A stretch of DNA of 58,005 bases from an uncultured Victivallales bacterium (GTDB lineage Bacteria > Verrucomicrobiota > Lentisphaeria > Victivallales > UBA1829), in the NCBI GenBank assembly GCA_944390795.1, contig CALXRI010000019.1:1-58005 (forward strand). The letters are read 5' to 3'. The notes below the pieces were generated by a model that saw nothing but the letters and a program-made list of their open reading frames with translations, did no database searches and had not been told where the DNA came from. Positions 27,710-36,884 of this stretch are shown here, piece after piece; position 1 is the first letter of the stretch, and every line of letters starts with the position of its first letter. A program made the translations under genes and the position numbers.

Positions 27710-27725
27710 AAAAACCGCAAAGCGG
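27710..27725 (-). terminator. Weak terminator-like hairpin after the SIS gene
   Basis: On the minus strand CCGC-TTT-GCGG followed by TTTTT, next to a GC palindrome at 27722-27733. The stem is only four base pairs, so this is tentative. Confidence 0.3.
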
Positions 27726-27743
27726 GCGCCCGCCGCGCAGGAG

Positions 27744-29420
27744 TCATTTCCGCAGACCGTTCAGCACATGCTGGACGGCGGAAGGCTTCTCCTTCGCCGG
27801 AGCCGGACTTGCCGCAAGCTCCTCGACCGCCGCGAAGAGCCGCCTGCAGCTTTCGCCGTAGTCCAGACCGCCGATTTCGGAAATCAGCCGGATTCCCCGG
27901 TCCATCAGCTTCTTGTTGGTCACATCGACCCAGCTCATCCAGTTCCCCGTCACGCGCCCAAGCTTCACCATGATTCCCGTCGAGGCGGTGTTCAGGACCA
28001 GCTTCACGGCCATATGGAACATGAGGTGCAGCGGCGAATCCGCGCAGGAAACGGGAATTTTGAAATCGGCGGAGCCGTTCCCGCCGACCGCAAGACGTTT
28101 CCGGAAACGGAACCCGGCGGAGATCGCGTCAAACGCCTCCTGAAGACGCGGACCGTCCCCACGGCCTCCGACCGTCACAAGAACGGCGCCGTCCTCTCCG
28201 GAATCGCAGCGTTCCGCGACAGACTCGTTTCCGACTTCGAATTTCAGGAGTTCGGTTGCGGCGATTTTCGGAGGATTGCCCTGAATCGCCGCGGGGGCGC
28301 CCATCTGCCTGTAGTCCTCCGGCGTCCATTCCAGACAGCGCAGCGCGCGATGCATGCCGTGCGCCCAGACCTCCGGAGTCGAACGCAGCGGATTCTTGAC
28401 AAACGCCCACGGCGGCGGCGAAACAAGGTCGTCCTTTTTCCGGAACGGCGGAAGCATGAAGGTCGGGGAACGTTCCGTCGTGTCGGTGAAGATGTCCAGC
28501 AGATAATCATCCGCAAAATAGGTGATCTTTCCCCTGTTCCGGTAGACGCCGGACTCAAAGTCGATATAGGAGGCGATTGCATCCGCGGACGCCTCGAGCT
28601 CTCCGAGCAGGGTTTCAAACTCCTTTGCGTAATCCGGCGCGGGCACATGCAGAAGAGAGCACATGACAAGCTCCAGCGCGGCTCCGGCCACCAGCTGTTC
28701 GGAGGTCGTCGCCTGCATCCGGGTCGATCCGGCAAGCGCCATCGGCCCGCAGGAGAGATCCAGCACGCAGACCGCGGGATTCCGGATCGCCCGGCGGGAA
28801 CGCTCCAGATGCTCCGCCAGGAGATCGGCGGGATTGTTGAACAGCAGAAAAACTTTCGAGCCGCACCGGAGCGCCTCGTCCACGGTGCCGAGCACGGAGG
28901 AGGTTTCGCCGCCTTCGGTGATCGCGACCAGCATGTCGTTCCCGGACATTCCCGTTTCCCGCACCTGCCGGCGCCCGAACTCCTGATAATCCTCGAAAAA
29001 CTCCACGGAACGGACAAGCGCGTAATCGCCGCCGGTCATGATGCTGAACACCTGGTCCGCATACTGCGCGACAGACGGATGTTCCGCACAGCAGTCGCGC
29101 CACATGCATTCCAGCAGAATGCTCAGACGCCCTGTTGCGCCGCAGCCGGAAAACACGATTTTCCCGCCGTTGCCGATTGTTTCCTTTCCGGTTTCCACCA
29201 GTTTCCGAAACGCTTCGCTCCGGAAAATGCGTCCCGCCATTTCGAGCACATTGCGGTCGACGCGCTGGAGACAGCGCACGCCGTTCCCGCTGCCGGACGC
29301 GAATTCACGATCCAGATTCCGCGTCAGCGGACTGGACTGCTCCGTCGGCAGAAAGCCGAGATGGAACTGGGTTTCGTTTTCCATGAAATTCACTGCCTGA
29401 CGATCAGACTCTTCACTCAT
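27744..29420 (-). CDS. Double-SIS sugar-phosphate protein, MurQ/GCKR-like
   Basis: A 558-residue protein. The N-terminal half matches MurNAc-6-phosphate etherase and glucokinase-regulator proteins: LGFLPTEQSSPLTRNLD at the start, VFSGCGATGRLSILLE, ITEGGETSSVLGTV, and the signature GSTRMQATTSEQ. MurQ is about 300 residues; the extra 250 residues here, with a second SIS-like region (LKFEVGNESVAER, AVKLVLNTASTG), match the two-SIS layout of GCKR instead. It may cleave or sense a MurNAc/GlcNAc phosphate. It follows a GH20-like gene and an IclR regulator on the same strand, which supports amino-sugar use. The start at 29420 follows AAGGTG; a shorter start at codon 13 is possible. Confidence 0.75.
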   Translation of the reverse strand: MSEESDRQAVNFMENETQFHLGFLPTEQSSPLTRNLDREFASGSGNGVRCLQRVDRNVLEMAGRIFRSEAFRKLVETGKETIGNGGKIVFSGCGATGRLSILLECMWRDCCAEHPSVAQYADQVFSIMTGGDYALVRSVEFFEDYQEFGRRQVRETGMSGNDMLVAITEGGETSSVLGTVDEALRCGSKVFLLFNNPADLLAEHLERSRRAIRNPAVCVLDLSCGPMALAGSTRMQATTSEQLVAGAALELVMCSLLHVPAPDYAKEFETLLGELEASADAIASYIDFESGVYRNRGKITYFADDYLLDIFTDTTERSPTFMLPPFRKKDDLVSPPPWAFVKNPLRSTPEVWAHGMHRALRCLEWTPEDYRQMGAPAAIQGNPPKIAATELLKFEVGNESVAERCDSGEDGAVLVTVGGRGDGPRLQEAFDAISAGFRFRKRLAVGGNGSADFKIPVSCADSPLHLMFHMAVKLVLNTASTGIMVKLGRVTGNWMSWVDVTNKKLMDRGIRLISEIGGLDYGESCRRLFAAVEELAASPAPAKEKPSAVQHVLNGLRK

Positions 29421-29487
29421 CTTTCAACACCTTGTCCTTGAAAATCAATGCGGTCAATGCGAAATTCCGGTTTCCGGATTCCGGAAC

Positions 29488-31353
29488 TTAAACAAACCAT
29501 CCGCCCGTGGCGATCATGCGGTAACGCGTCTCGCCGAGTCCGGCGGTCTCCGGCCGGAGCTCCAGTTCGTCGATCCGGTCGATCCGTCCGTCGAGCAGTT
29601 CGCCGATCCGGCGCGCCAGCTCGGTGTACCGCTCGCGAAGCCCAGCAAGGCGGATCTGCATGATTTCGAGCCCGTAGGATTTATAACCGCGGAACCACTG
29701 GTCGCGGAAGGAGTCGTTGAGTCCCTCCAGGGCGTCAATCACCTCCGGGACATATTTTTCCGCGACGACGCCGAGCGTGGAGAAATCCCGCCTGCCATAG
29801 GCGTTCAGCAGCACAAGGCGCAGTTCCACCTTCTTCGCCAGCACGTTCAGGATGTTCCATGCGTGGTTGACAATCCCCGCCGCACGGTCTTCCCGGTGCG
29901 CCTCCGCCCTGTCGCGCAAGACGCGGTAGGTTTCGAGGGCGTTGCGCCAGACGTCCGGATCGCGCGCAAGCATTTCATGCCAGACGATTCCCATCAGCGG
30001 ATCGTCCCAGAGCACGGACGGCGCATTGACATTGAACCATTTCCCCTTCGCATCCCCCCGGTATGCAATCTCCATTTTCCCGAGCTCGGTCTGCAGTTCG
30101 TAGGAGGTTCCGCAGACCGCGCGGTAAAGCGGGCTCAGACGCTCCTCGGAGACTTCGCCGTTGAAGGCGCAGTCCGCCGCCCACGCCATCCCGGCGAATG
30201 CGGATTCAAATTCGCAGTAGCCCCCGTCGTCACCCCACATGGTGTACACCATGTCGCGGATCTTCCGACGGCGGCAGGCGTCAATGCAGGGTTTCACCGT
30301 GGCAAGGGTCTGTTCCGCATCGTACCAGAGGCGCGACCAGGTCCAGATGCCGGACGCCATGAACGGTTCCCCGCCGTTCAGGCCGCGTGTCCGGTCCAGC
30401 ATTTTCAGATAGGTCTCCTCGTCGCGGTGATAATAATCCCAGTAGGAAAGCTGAACCATCTTCGGGATCGCGTCCTTCACATCCTGCGGGATCGGGGAAT
30501 CCGCGTCGTAATAGTCCTGCGCCTTGTTCGCATAGCGGAAATACATGTCGTTCCAGATGATCGGCCTGAGGCTGTATTTCTCACAGATTCCGCAGAGGCG
30601 TTTCAGATGGCGATTGTAGATGTCGAAAGGCCGTTCATAGCCGTGCATGTCCATGAATCTGCCGCGCCCGAGGTCGTGCGTTTCGTCCATGCCCAGATGA
30701 ATCCGGCGGGTGCCGAGCGCCTCGCTCCAGAAGCGGATCATCTTCTCCAGCAGCAGATAGGATTTTTCGCAATCCACCAGGATCACGTTGTCCGTGTCCC
30801 TGATCTCATAATAGGCTCCCCATCTCAGAATCGGCTCAAGGTGCCCGAGCGCCTGGATCGACGCGATCATCTCGATGCCGAGCTTTTGCGCATACGCGTC
30901 GATCTCCCGGATCTCCTCCATGGAGTATGCGCCGCGCATGTATCCGAAATAGGTTTCGCCGGGCACCCGGTAGGCGTCCTTCGTATAAAGCATCGCCATG
31001 TTGTAGCCGAGCAGGGCGAGACGCCGGAGCCAGCGCTTGAAATAATCCGGGCGCACCACGAACGTCCGGGAACAGTCCAGCAGAATCCCGTGTGTGCGGA
31101 AACAGATCTTTTCATCGCATTCCTGCCCGGACAGGGCGTAGGCGACACCGCGCGCGGCAAATGACGCGTCGCCGTATGTCACGAGAAACGCGTCTCCGTG
31201 CCGGGTCACGCGGAGCGTCTCCGCCTCCGGGACCTTCTCAAAGCTCAGGCAGACGCCCTGCGACCCTTCCAGCAGGGGATATTCCTCGCCGAGCGCCCTC
31301 AGGACCGGATGCAGTTCCGAGGGAGTGTTCCGCGCATTCCAGATCAGATTCAT
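29488..31353 (-). CDS. GH20-like beta-N-acetylhexosaminidase
   Basis: A 621-residue glycosidase. A short N-terminal alpha/beta domain (about 1-85) precedes a (beta/alpha)8 barrel that begins FRTHGILLDCSRTFVV. The catalytic Asp-Glu pair of GH20 is visible at residues 223-224 in HLGMDETHDLG. GH20 enzymes remove terminal GlcNAc or GalNAc by substrate-assisted catalysis. There is no signal peptide, so it probably acts on imported oligosaccharides. The start at 31353 follows AAAGGATATGAA. It stands 41 bp behind the IclR gene and 67 bp ahead of the SIS gene; all three are probably one operon. Confidence 0.85.
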   Translation of the reverse strand: MNLIWNARNTPSELHPVLRALGEEYPLLEGSQGVCLSFEKVPEAETLRVTRHGDAFLVTYGDASFAARGVAYALSGQECDEKICFRTHGILLDCSRTFVVRPDYFKRWLRRLALLGYNMAMLYTKDAYRVPGETYFGYMRGAYSMEEIREIDAYAQKLGIEMIASIQALGHLEPILRWGAYYEIRDTDNVILVDCEKSYLLLEKMIRFWSEALGTRRIHLGMDETHDLGRGRFMDMHGYERPFDIYNRHLKRLCGICEKYSLRPIIWNDMYFRYANKAQDYYDADSPIPQDVKDAIPKMVQLSYWDYYHRDEETYLKMLDRTRGLNGGEPFMASGIWTWSRLWYDAEQTLATVKPCIDACRRRKIRDMVYTMWGDDGGYCEFESAFAGMAWAADCAFNGEVSEERLSPLYRAVCGTSYELQTELGKMEIAYRGDAKGKWFNVNAPSVLWDDPLMGIVWHEMLARDPDVWRNALETYRVLRDRAEAHREDRAAGIVNHAWNILNVLAKKVELRLVLLNAYGRRDFSTLGVVAEKYVPEVIDALEGLNDSFRDQWFRGYKSYGLEIMQIRLAGLRERYTELARRIGELLDGRIDRIDELELRPETAGLGETRYRMIATGGWFV

Positions 31354-31394
31354 TTCATATCCTTTCCACTTGTTTGATGAAGAAAAGTTCAGAC

Positions 31395-32108
31395 TCAATA
31401 AGCCCGTGTTTCCGGAGTCAGGTTCCGGATGATCCGCCGCGCGGTCTCCTCCGAGAGTTTCAGCGCCTCTGCCGGGTCCTCCTCCGGCAGAATGCCGAAT
31501 CCGATCGCGGCGGGCGGATAACCGTCCAGACGGATCAGATGCCCCATCACCCGGATGAAATCGCCGGGAGAGACAAAATCGACAAAGCCGCGTTCGGAAA
31601 CACGCGCAAGATCGCGCCGTGTGATCGGAAGCTGCTTCTCCCGGATGATCCGCATGGCGGCCTCCTCCTCCATCGCGGAAAGCAGAAGCCAGCCGGTCGC
31701 GGTCGCCGCATGATCCTGGCCGAATGTAAAACTGTTCCAGACCTTCCAGTTCCGGCGCGCGGAGTGAAAGCAGAGCATGATCCGCCGGTCGCGGTTCATC
31801 ACCGCGAGATTCACCGCCATGCGGAGGCGTTCGGCAAGCGCCCGGACCGGCTCGTTCGCGGCGGCGGCAAGCCGCCGGTAGCAGTTGTCGCGCGTCGCAA
31901 GCGAAACCACCATCGGACCGGGGGCGTAACCGGATTTCCGGGAAATCTTGTCCAGATATCCGCGTTCCACCAGTTCGCCCATGATCCGCGTGCAGGTCGC
32001 GGCATTCAGGTTCGCATACTCCGCCACCTCGCTCGGCGTCACATGCCGTCCGCACTGGAGAACCACATACTCCAGAATGTCAAGCGCCTTGTGAAGGGAT
32101 TTTGTCAT
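31395..32108 (-). CDS. IclR family transcriptional regulator
   Basis: A 237-residue regulator. The N-terminal winged helix (about 1-60; LHKALDILEYVVLQ, then TPSEVAEYANLNAATCTRIM) is followed by the IclR effector domain (YAPGPMVVSLATRD, then DHAATATGWLLLSAM and the final GFGILPEED). It heads the GH20-like/SIS operon and likely senses an amino sugar or its phosphate. No ribosome site precedes the ATG at 32108; instead the promoter ends about 10 bp upstream, so the message may be leaderless. Confidence 0.88.
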   Translation of the reverse strand: MTKSLHKALDILEYVVLQCGRHVTPSEVAEYANLNAATCTRIMGELVERGYLDKISRKSGYAPGPMVVSLATRDNCYRRLAAAANEPVRALAERLRMAVNLAVMNRDRRIMLCFHSARRNWKVWNSFTFGQDHAATATGWLLLSAMEEEAAMRIIREKQLPITRRDLARVSERGFVDFVSPGDFIRVMGHLIRLDGYPPAAIGFGILPEEDPAEALKLSEETARRIIRNLTPETRAY

Positions 32109-32110
32109 AA

Positions 32111-32172
32111 TTTCATAATATAAAATTATTATTTTGCATTTCAATTTTAAAATAACGTATTATAAAATGAAA
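32111..32172. repeat. AT-rich imperfect inverted repeat at the IclR promoter
   Basis: Two outer arms (TTTCATAATATAAAAT-like and its imperfect complement) and a perfect inner TTATTTT / AAAATAA pair flank a 12-base centre. The repeat spans the IclR promoter and faces the cation-efflux gene. It is a plausible autoregulatory operator. Confidence 0.45.
32117..32144 (-). promoter_or_regulatory. Promoter of the IclR-GH20-SIS operon
   Basis: Minus strand TTGAAA (32139-32144), 16 bp, TATATT (32117-32122). The expected transcription start (about 32110) nearly coincides with the ATG at 32108. Confidence 0.55.
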
Positions 32173-32325
32173 TCAAGAGGAGAAACAAAAAATTTCTGAA
32201 AAGTTCCGGCAATGCGGCAGGCGGACATGGCGGATGCGGGCAAAAAAATCGGCAGAAAGAAAAAAAGCGTTTGCAATCGGCATCCTTTCCGGATATAGTA
32301 TCCGTTCGCATGCAAAGGAGAAATC

Positions 32326-33495
32326 ATGAATGAACTGCTGATCCGGCTTTTTCTGCGGAATCCAGGTGACGTGACGTCGTCGCGGGGCAGAACCGCCTAC
32401 GGCGTTTTCTGCGGCTGGTATGGAATTCTGACCAACCTCGTGCTGTGCGCCGTCAAGGTCTCGGTCGGAATCCTGACCGGAAGCATCGCGGTGAGCGCGG
32501 ACGCGGTGAACAATCTCTCCGACGCGGGATCGGCGGTCATCACGCTGTTCGGCTTCAAATTCGCCGACAAGCCGGCCGACGACGAACATCCGTTCGGGCA
32601 CGGACGGCTCGAATATGTCGCGGGGCTGATCGTGGCGGTCATCATCATCGCCGTCGGGCTCGATTTTCTCAAGCTCTCCTTCGAGCGCCTGATCCATCCG
32701 GCGCGGATCGAAATGACAACGGCCGCCCTGGCCTTCCTGCTGGCGACGCTTCCGGTCAAGCTCTGGATGTTTTTCGTCTACCGGAAGGTTGCCGGGAAAA
32801 TCGCCTCGAAAACCATCCATGCCGTCGCCTTCGACAGTCTGAGCGACATTCTGACGACCTCACTTGTGATTCTCTCCCTCGTCATTTCGCACTATACGAC
32901 GTTTCCCGTGGACGGCCTCGCCGGGCTGCTGGTGGCGTTCTTCATCATTTTCGGCGGGGCGAAGGTGGTGCGGGAAATCATCAATCCGCTTCTCGGGGAA
33001 TGCCCCGACCGGAAACTGGTGAACGAGATCCGCGAACGGCTCCTGCAATGCAGAGACATCTGCGGCGTCCACGACATCATCGTCCACAGCTACGGGCCGG
33101 ACCGCTACTTCGCCACCGCACACGCCGAAATCAATCCGGAAAAAAGCGACATGGTCCAGATTCACGATGCACTGGAAGCCGCGGAAGTCGAAATCGCCCG
33201 CCATATGCCCGTGCGCCTGCTGCTCCATTGCGATCCGTTTTCCACGCAGGATCCCGAACTGAAACGCTGGCGCACGCTCGCGGAGGAGCTGATCGGTGCG
33301 CTGGATCCGGAACTGAAGGTTTATGACTTCCGCCTGGAACAGTCCGGAGAACGGATCCTTCTGAATTTCCAGCTGCTTGTCCCGCGGAAGTTCTTTCTCG
33401 GCAACGAGGAACTGATCCGACGGATCACCGCACAGCTCCGCGAACACGATCCGCGGGTCAGCGCGCAAATCCGGATTACCCACAGTTTCGTATAA
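32326..33495 (+). CDS. Cation diffusion facilitator family transporter
   Basis: A 389-residue inner-membrane metal/proton antiporter. Six membrane helices occupy about 25-225, with SADAVNNLSDAG in the second helix and AVAFDSLSDILTT in the fifth carrying the paired Asp/Asn metal ligands; HPFGHGRLEY is the family motif between helices two and three. The cytoplasmic C-terminal domain (about 230-310) is followed by an extra 75-residue tail. Zn, Fe or Mn are likely substrates. The start at 32326 follows AAAGGAG. It is divergent from the IclR gene, probably unrelated in function. Confidence 0.92.
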   Translation: MNELLIRLFLRNPGDVTSSRGRTAYGVFCGWYGILTNLVLCAVKVSVGILTGSIAVSADAVNNLSDAGSAVITLFGFKFADKPADDEHPFGHGRLEYVAGLIVAVIIIAVGLDFLKLSFERLIHPARIEMTTAALAFLLATLPVKLWMFFVYRKVAGKIASKTIHAVAFDSLSDILTTSLVILSLVISHYTTFPVDGLAGLLVAFFIIFGGAKVVREIINPLLGECPDRKLVNEIRERLLQCRDICGVHDIIVHSYGPDRYFATAHAEINPEKSDMVQIHDALEAAEVEIARHMPVRLLLHCDPFSTQDPELKRWRTLAEELIGALDPELKVYDFRLEQSGERILLNFQLLVPRKFFLGNEELIRRITAQLREHDPRVSAQIRITHSFV

Positions 33496-33651
33496 CCGGG
33501 CCGGGGTGCGGATTCCCCATGCGGACATCCTGTTGCAGAAAATGAAAAATGCCGTTCCCTCCCGGCTTGAAAATACCATTCGAAACATTTATTTTAAGAA
33601 CAGCCGTTTCTCCAGGCAAAGATGCATCCGGAAATCAAAATGAGGAATACC

Positions 33652-34875
33652 ATGTTTCAGAACAGGATGATGAAACTTCGTGAACCGGTCGGAAAAACAT
33701 TTTCAATCGTCTTCACGGGAGATGTCTGCCCGAAGTCTCCCGAGTCCAGGGAGCGGACAATTCACAATGCGGAAGAACTGGCCGCGGAAATCAGGCCGTT
33801 CTTTGCGTCCGCCGCTCTGAAGCTCATGCAGTGGGAAGCCGCTCTGACGGAAGCGGACACTCCGATCGACAAATCCGGCCCCAACCTGAAATGCCCGCCG
33901 GAATGTCTGAATTTCGGCAGGGCTCTGGGGATTGACGTGATGCTGCTGGCCAACAACCATGTCGGCGATTTCGGCCCGGACGCGGTTCTGGAAACGGTCT
34001 CCCATGTTGAAAACGCGGGCTTTCTCCACGCGGGAGCGGGAAAAAACCTGGAGGATGCCGGAAAAACGCTCTTTCTGGAGCGGAACGGTTTCAGAATCGC
34101 AATCGTCAATTTCGCGGAGAACGAATTCGGAACCGCCGGACCGGACAAACCCGGCGTAGCGCCCATGCACCCCTTCGCCAACATCCGGCAGATCCGGGAG
34201 GCGAAAAAGAACGCGGACATTGTGATCGCCGCCATTCACGGCGGACATGAATACTACGCCTATCCCTCTCCGCGCATGGTGGAGCTCTACCGCGAGTATG
34301 CCGCCGCAGGAGCGGACATTGTCTGGGGATGCCATACGCACTGCTGCGTCGGATGCGAGATTTTCGGGAATGTCCCGATTGTTTATTCCCCCGGCAATTT
34401 TTATTTTCCGTATCCGGGGCCGCGCCCGGGGTGCTGGCACACAGGCTATCTCAGCAAGTTTTTCTGCGATGAAAAAGGCGTTTATGCGCTCGAACTTCTG
34501 CCGTATAAATTCGATGCGAATGCAGTCACCCCGCTGAACCCCGAAGATGAAAAGCTGTTTTTCGAATATTACGAAAAAATCTCGGCGCCCATCCGGCATC
34601 CGGATCTGCTCCAGCGCTGCTTTGAAGCCTGGTGCACCCGTTCAGGCATCGGCTACCTTTCGTGCCTGAACCGGGAAAAGGTGGAAAACTGGCCGCCGGA
34701 CTGGACCAGACAGGAAATCGTCAGATCCTGGCTGCCATGCCGGAATCTTTTCACCTGCGAGGCGCACAACGACATGCTGAAACAGACGCTGCGCCTGGTG
34801 GAGGAACACCGCATCGGCGAAGCCGGGAAACTGCTTCCCGAAATTCTCGCGCTCCAGAATCCGCCCTGGATGTGA
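33652..34875 (+). CDS. CapA family protein (metallophosphatase-like)
   Basis: A 407-residue protein of the CapA/PgsA family named for poly-gamma-glutamate capsule synthesis, with a calcineurin-like metal-binding core: FTGDVCP, LANNHVGDFG, IAAIHGGHEYY and GCHTHCCVG give the Asp, Asn-His, His and His-x-His ligands. No signal peptide or membrane anchor is seen, so unlike capsule CapA it should be cytoplasmic, and a phosphatase or amide-ligase partner role is open. The ATG at 33652 follows GAGGA; an ATG at 33622 has a weaker site. No capsule genes lie nearby. Confidence 0.8.
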   Translation: MFQNRMMKLREPVGKTFSIVFTGDVCPKSPESRERTIHNAEELAAEIRPFFASAALKLMQWEAALTEADTPIDKSGPNLKCPPECLNFGRALGIDVMLLANNHVGDFGPDAVLETVSHVENAGFLHAGAGKNLEDAGKTLFLERNGFRIAIVNFAENEFGTAGPDKPGVAPMHPFANIRQIREAKKNADIVIAAIHGGHEYYAYPSPRMVELYREYAAAGADIVWGCHTHCCVGCEIFGNVPIVYSPGNFYFPYPGPRPGCWHTGYLSKFFCDEKGVYALELLPYKFDANAVTPLNPEDEKLFFEYYEKISAPIRHPDLLQRCFEAWCTRSGIGYLSCLNREKVENWPPDWTRQEIVRSWLPCRNLFTCEAHNDMLKQTLRLVEEHRIGEAGKLLPEILALQNPPWM

Positions 34876-34907
34876 AACGGAAAACCGCGCCGCAATGACG
34901 GAGCTGT

Positions 34908-35732
34908 TCACCGCGGGATTTTCCGCTCCGCGGCTTTCGCGTTGGCGTAGCAGTAGATACAGCCGGCCGGACAGGTATTGTAGGAACCGATGTCCACGCT
35001 CGGCGCACAATGGCAGAGCTTCCTCTGGCCTGCGTCTTTCCCGCGTTTCAGACTCTTTCCGGAAATCCGGGCGATCCGATCCGGATCGACGCAGGCGCCT
35101 GCGGGAATCCCGTAACGGGCAAGCGTCTCGCAGCAGGATCGGAGTTCCAGGCCGTTTTCTCCGGCAATCCGCAGAAACGCTTCGGCAACGGCAGCCGTCA
35201 TGGATCCGTCCGGGGGAAAGATGCCGCTGCCGGCCATATTGCGCTCCGTCTTCCGGTAGAAATCAAGAAAGCTGACGACACAGCGTTCCGTAAAACCTGC
35301 CAGCCGCTCCGCCAGAATCCGGAACTGAGCGGCATGCCAGTCCGGATCCAGCGCGGGAGTGAACAGAACGGGGTCATAGCGCCAGACGACTCTTTCCTTT
35401 CCGATCCGCCGCGAAAGACGCTGAAAGACACGGACCAGTCCGGATTTCGGAGGCAGATTTCTTTCGATCTCCCTGCCGTAGGGGTTCAGCGTAAACTGAA
35501 AATAATAGCGGTATCCCATGGCGTCAATTTCCGGAAGACGCACCATCAGCGGCGCGGGATTCTTGGTCCAGAACACGATGCAGTCCACGGTGTCCGGAGA
35601 AAGGACGAGCGTCCTGATCTGTTTCGGATTGAACGGATTCCGGACGGAAAGCGACCCCTTTTTCAGGGCTTCCAGAAACCAGTCCCCGTAAAAGGCGGGA
35701 ATATCCGTGCGTCTGCTTGCGCTGAGAATCAT
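34908..35732 (-). CDS. DUF1848 family protein with C-terminal Cys cluster
   Basis: A 274-residue protein recognisable as DUF1848 by its start ILSASRRTDIPAFYGDWF and VFWTKNPAP. The C-terminus carries a cysteine cluster (CHCAPSVDIGSYNTCPAGC, then CYAN), which looks like an iron-sulfur site of radical-SAM-like proteins although it is at the wrong end of the chain for a classical one. The biochemical role is unknown. The start at 35732 follows AGGAG. It converges on the CapA-like gene and lies 54 bp behind ftsW on the same strand... in the direction of transcription. Confidence 0.8.
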   Translation of the reverse strand: MILSASRRTDIPAFYGDWFLEALKKGSLSVRNPFNPKQIRTLVLSPDTVDCIVFWTKNPAPLMVRLPEIDAMGYRYYFQFTLNPYGREIERNLPPKSGLVRVFQRLSRRIGKERVVWRYDPVLFTPALDPDWHAAQFRILAERLAGFTERCVVSFLDFYRKTERNMAGSGIFPPDGSMTAAVAEAFLRIAGENGLELRSCCETLARYGIPAGACVDPDRIARISGKSLKRGKDAGQRKLCHCAPSVDIGSYNTCPAGCIYCYANAKAAERKIPR

Positions 35733-35786
35733 GATATGCTCCTTTTTCTCATAATTTGACACGGCCCGCCATTTGCGCAGCAGATT

Positions 35787-36884
35787 TCATTCCTCTTTTG
35801 CCGCGCTGAAAGCCATGCCGCAGGCGAGCATGACGGACAGCAGGGAGCTTCCGCCGTAACTCAGAAGCGGCAATGTCACACCGGTCGGCGGCAGAAGGAC
35901 GCTGTTGACGCTGATGTGAATCAGCGCCTGAACCAGATACATGGCGCCGACACCGAAAACAAAAACACGTCCGGCGCCCTCCCGGATTTTCCATGACATT
36001 GCCGTGAATCCGGCCCCCATTGCGCAAAACCCGCAAATCACAATCATGCCGCCGATGAAACCCGTTGATTCCACCAGGGAGGCAAACAGCGAATCCGTAT
36101 GGGGAAGCGGCAGAAACGCGCTTGACCAGAGCGCGTTGCCCCATGCGGAACCGCTCCATCCTCCGTGTGCCATCGTATACTGAAACTGCCGGATATGCCA
36201 GGCGTCGACGCCGTAACCGCCTTCCGGATCAAGATAGCCGAGAATGCGGAGCAATGCGTAATCGTTGAGCGCAATGAAAATCACTCCGCAGACGGCGAGA
36301 AGCGCCACCGCGGCGGCAAGATGGCGGGAACTTGCGCCGGAAACCGCCATGACTGTGAGAAATGCGGCGAAAAACACCAGTGCGCCGCCGAAGTCCGGCT
36401 CCAACATCAATAACAATATGACAAGAAAACTCATTCCGAACAGAAAAAGAGTCTTCCGGAAAGACGCGGCGGCACTTCCGGTAGCGGCAACACTCAGCCA
36501 GAGCAGGAAAAACACTTTGCCGAATTCCGACGGCTGGATGCTGAGCGTCTCCGTCAGACGGAACCAGCCGTGCATTCCGTTGATCTCAACGCCGCAAAAC
36601 AGCACCAGAAACAGCGAGAGGAGCGTGAGCAGAAAAAGCCAGCAAGCCGCTTTCCGATACCAGGAGAAAGGAACCAGTCCGGCGGCAAGGAAAACCGCGA
36701 CACCGGCCCCCAGCCAGACCAGCTGTTTCATGGCGAAAACAAGCGGCGCCTCGGAAAAGGCCCGCGCGCTGTAAATGGAAAGACATCCAAGCAGTCCCGC
36801 AACGGTCAGGATCAGAAGCGCGGCAAACGGAAGCAGTCTTCCCGATTTTCCGCCGAGGGGGATGGAGAATCTAATTTTCCGCAT
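35787..36884 (-). CDS. ftsW: SEDS peptidoglycan glycosyltransferase, FtsW-type
   Basis: A 365-residue SEDS protein with about ten membrane helices that polymerises lipid II into glycan chains. Conserved elements are present: IQPSEFGK, LEPDFGGAL, PHTDSLFASLVESTGF with the catalytic Asp, and PPTGVTLPLLSYGGSS. That last motif is nearer to FtsW/SpoVE than to RodA. The start at 36884 lies inside the last codons of the upstream pedestal gene (14-bp overlap) behind GGAG, so the two are translationally coupled. An in-frame start at 36953 would extend it by 23 residues into that gene. It closes the mraZ - ftsL-like - pedestal - ftsW unit. Confidence 0.93.
   Translation of the reverse strand: MRKIRFSIPLGGKSGRLLPFAALLILTVAGLLGCLSIYSARAFSEAPLVFAMKQLVWLGAGVAVFLAAGLVPFSWYRKAACWLFLLTLLSLFLVLFCGVEINGMHGWFRLTETLSIQPSEFGKVFFLLWLSVAATGSAAASFRKTLFLFGMSFLVILLLMLEPDFGGALVFFAAFLTVMAVSGASSRHLAAAVALLAVCGVIFIALNDYALLRILGYLDPEGGYGVDAWHIRQFQYTMAHGGWSGSAWGNALWSSAFLPLPHTDSLFASLVESTGFIGGMIVICGFCAMGAGFTAMSWKIREGAGRVFVFGVGAMYLVQALIHISVNSVLLPPTGVTLPLLSYGGSSLLSVMLACGMAFSAAKEE

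Noticed and set aside
27625-27743. SAM-type riboswitch ahead of metY
   Set aside because: The 119-bp gap lacks the paired elements and conserved core of known SAM riboswitches and holds only a weak hairpin.
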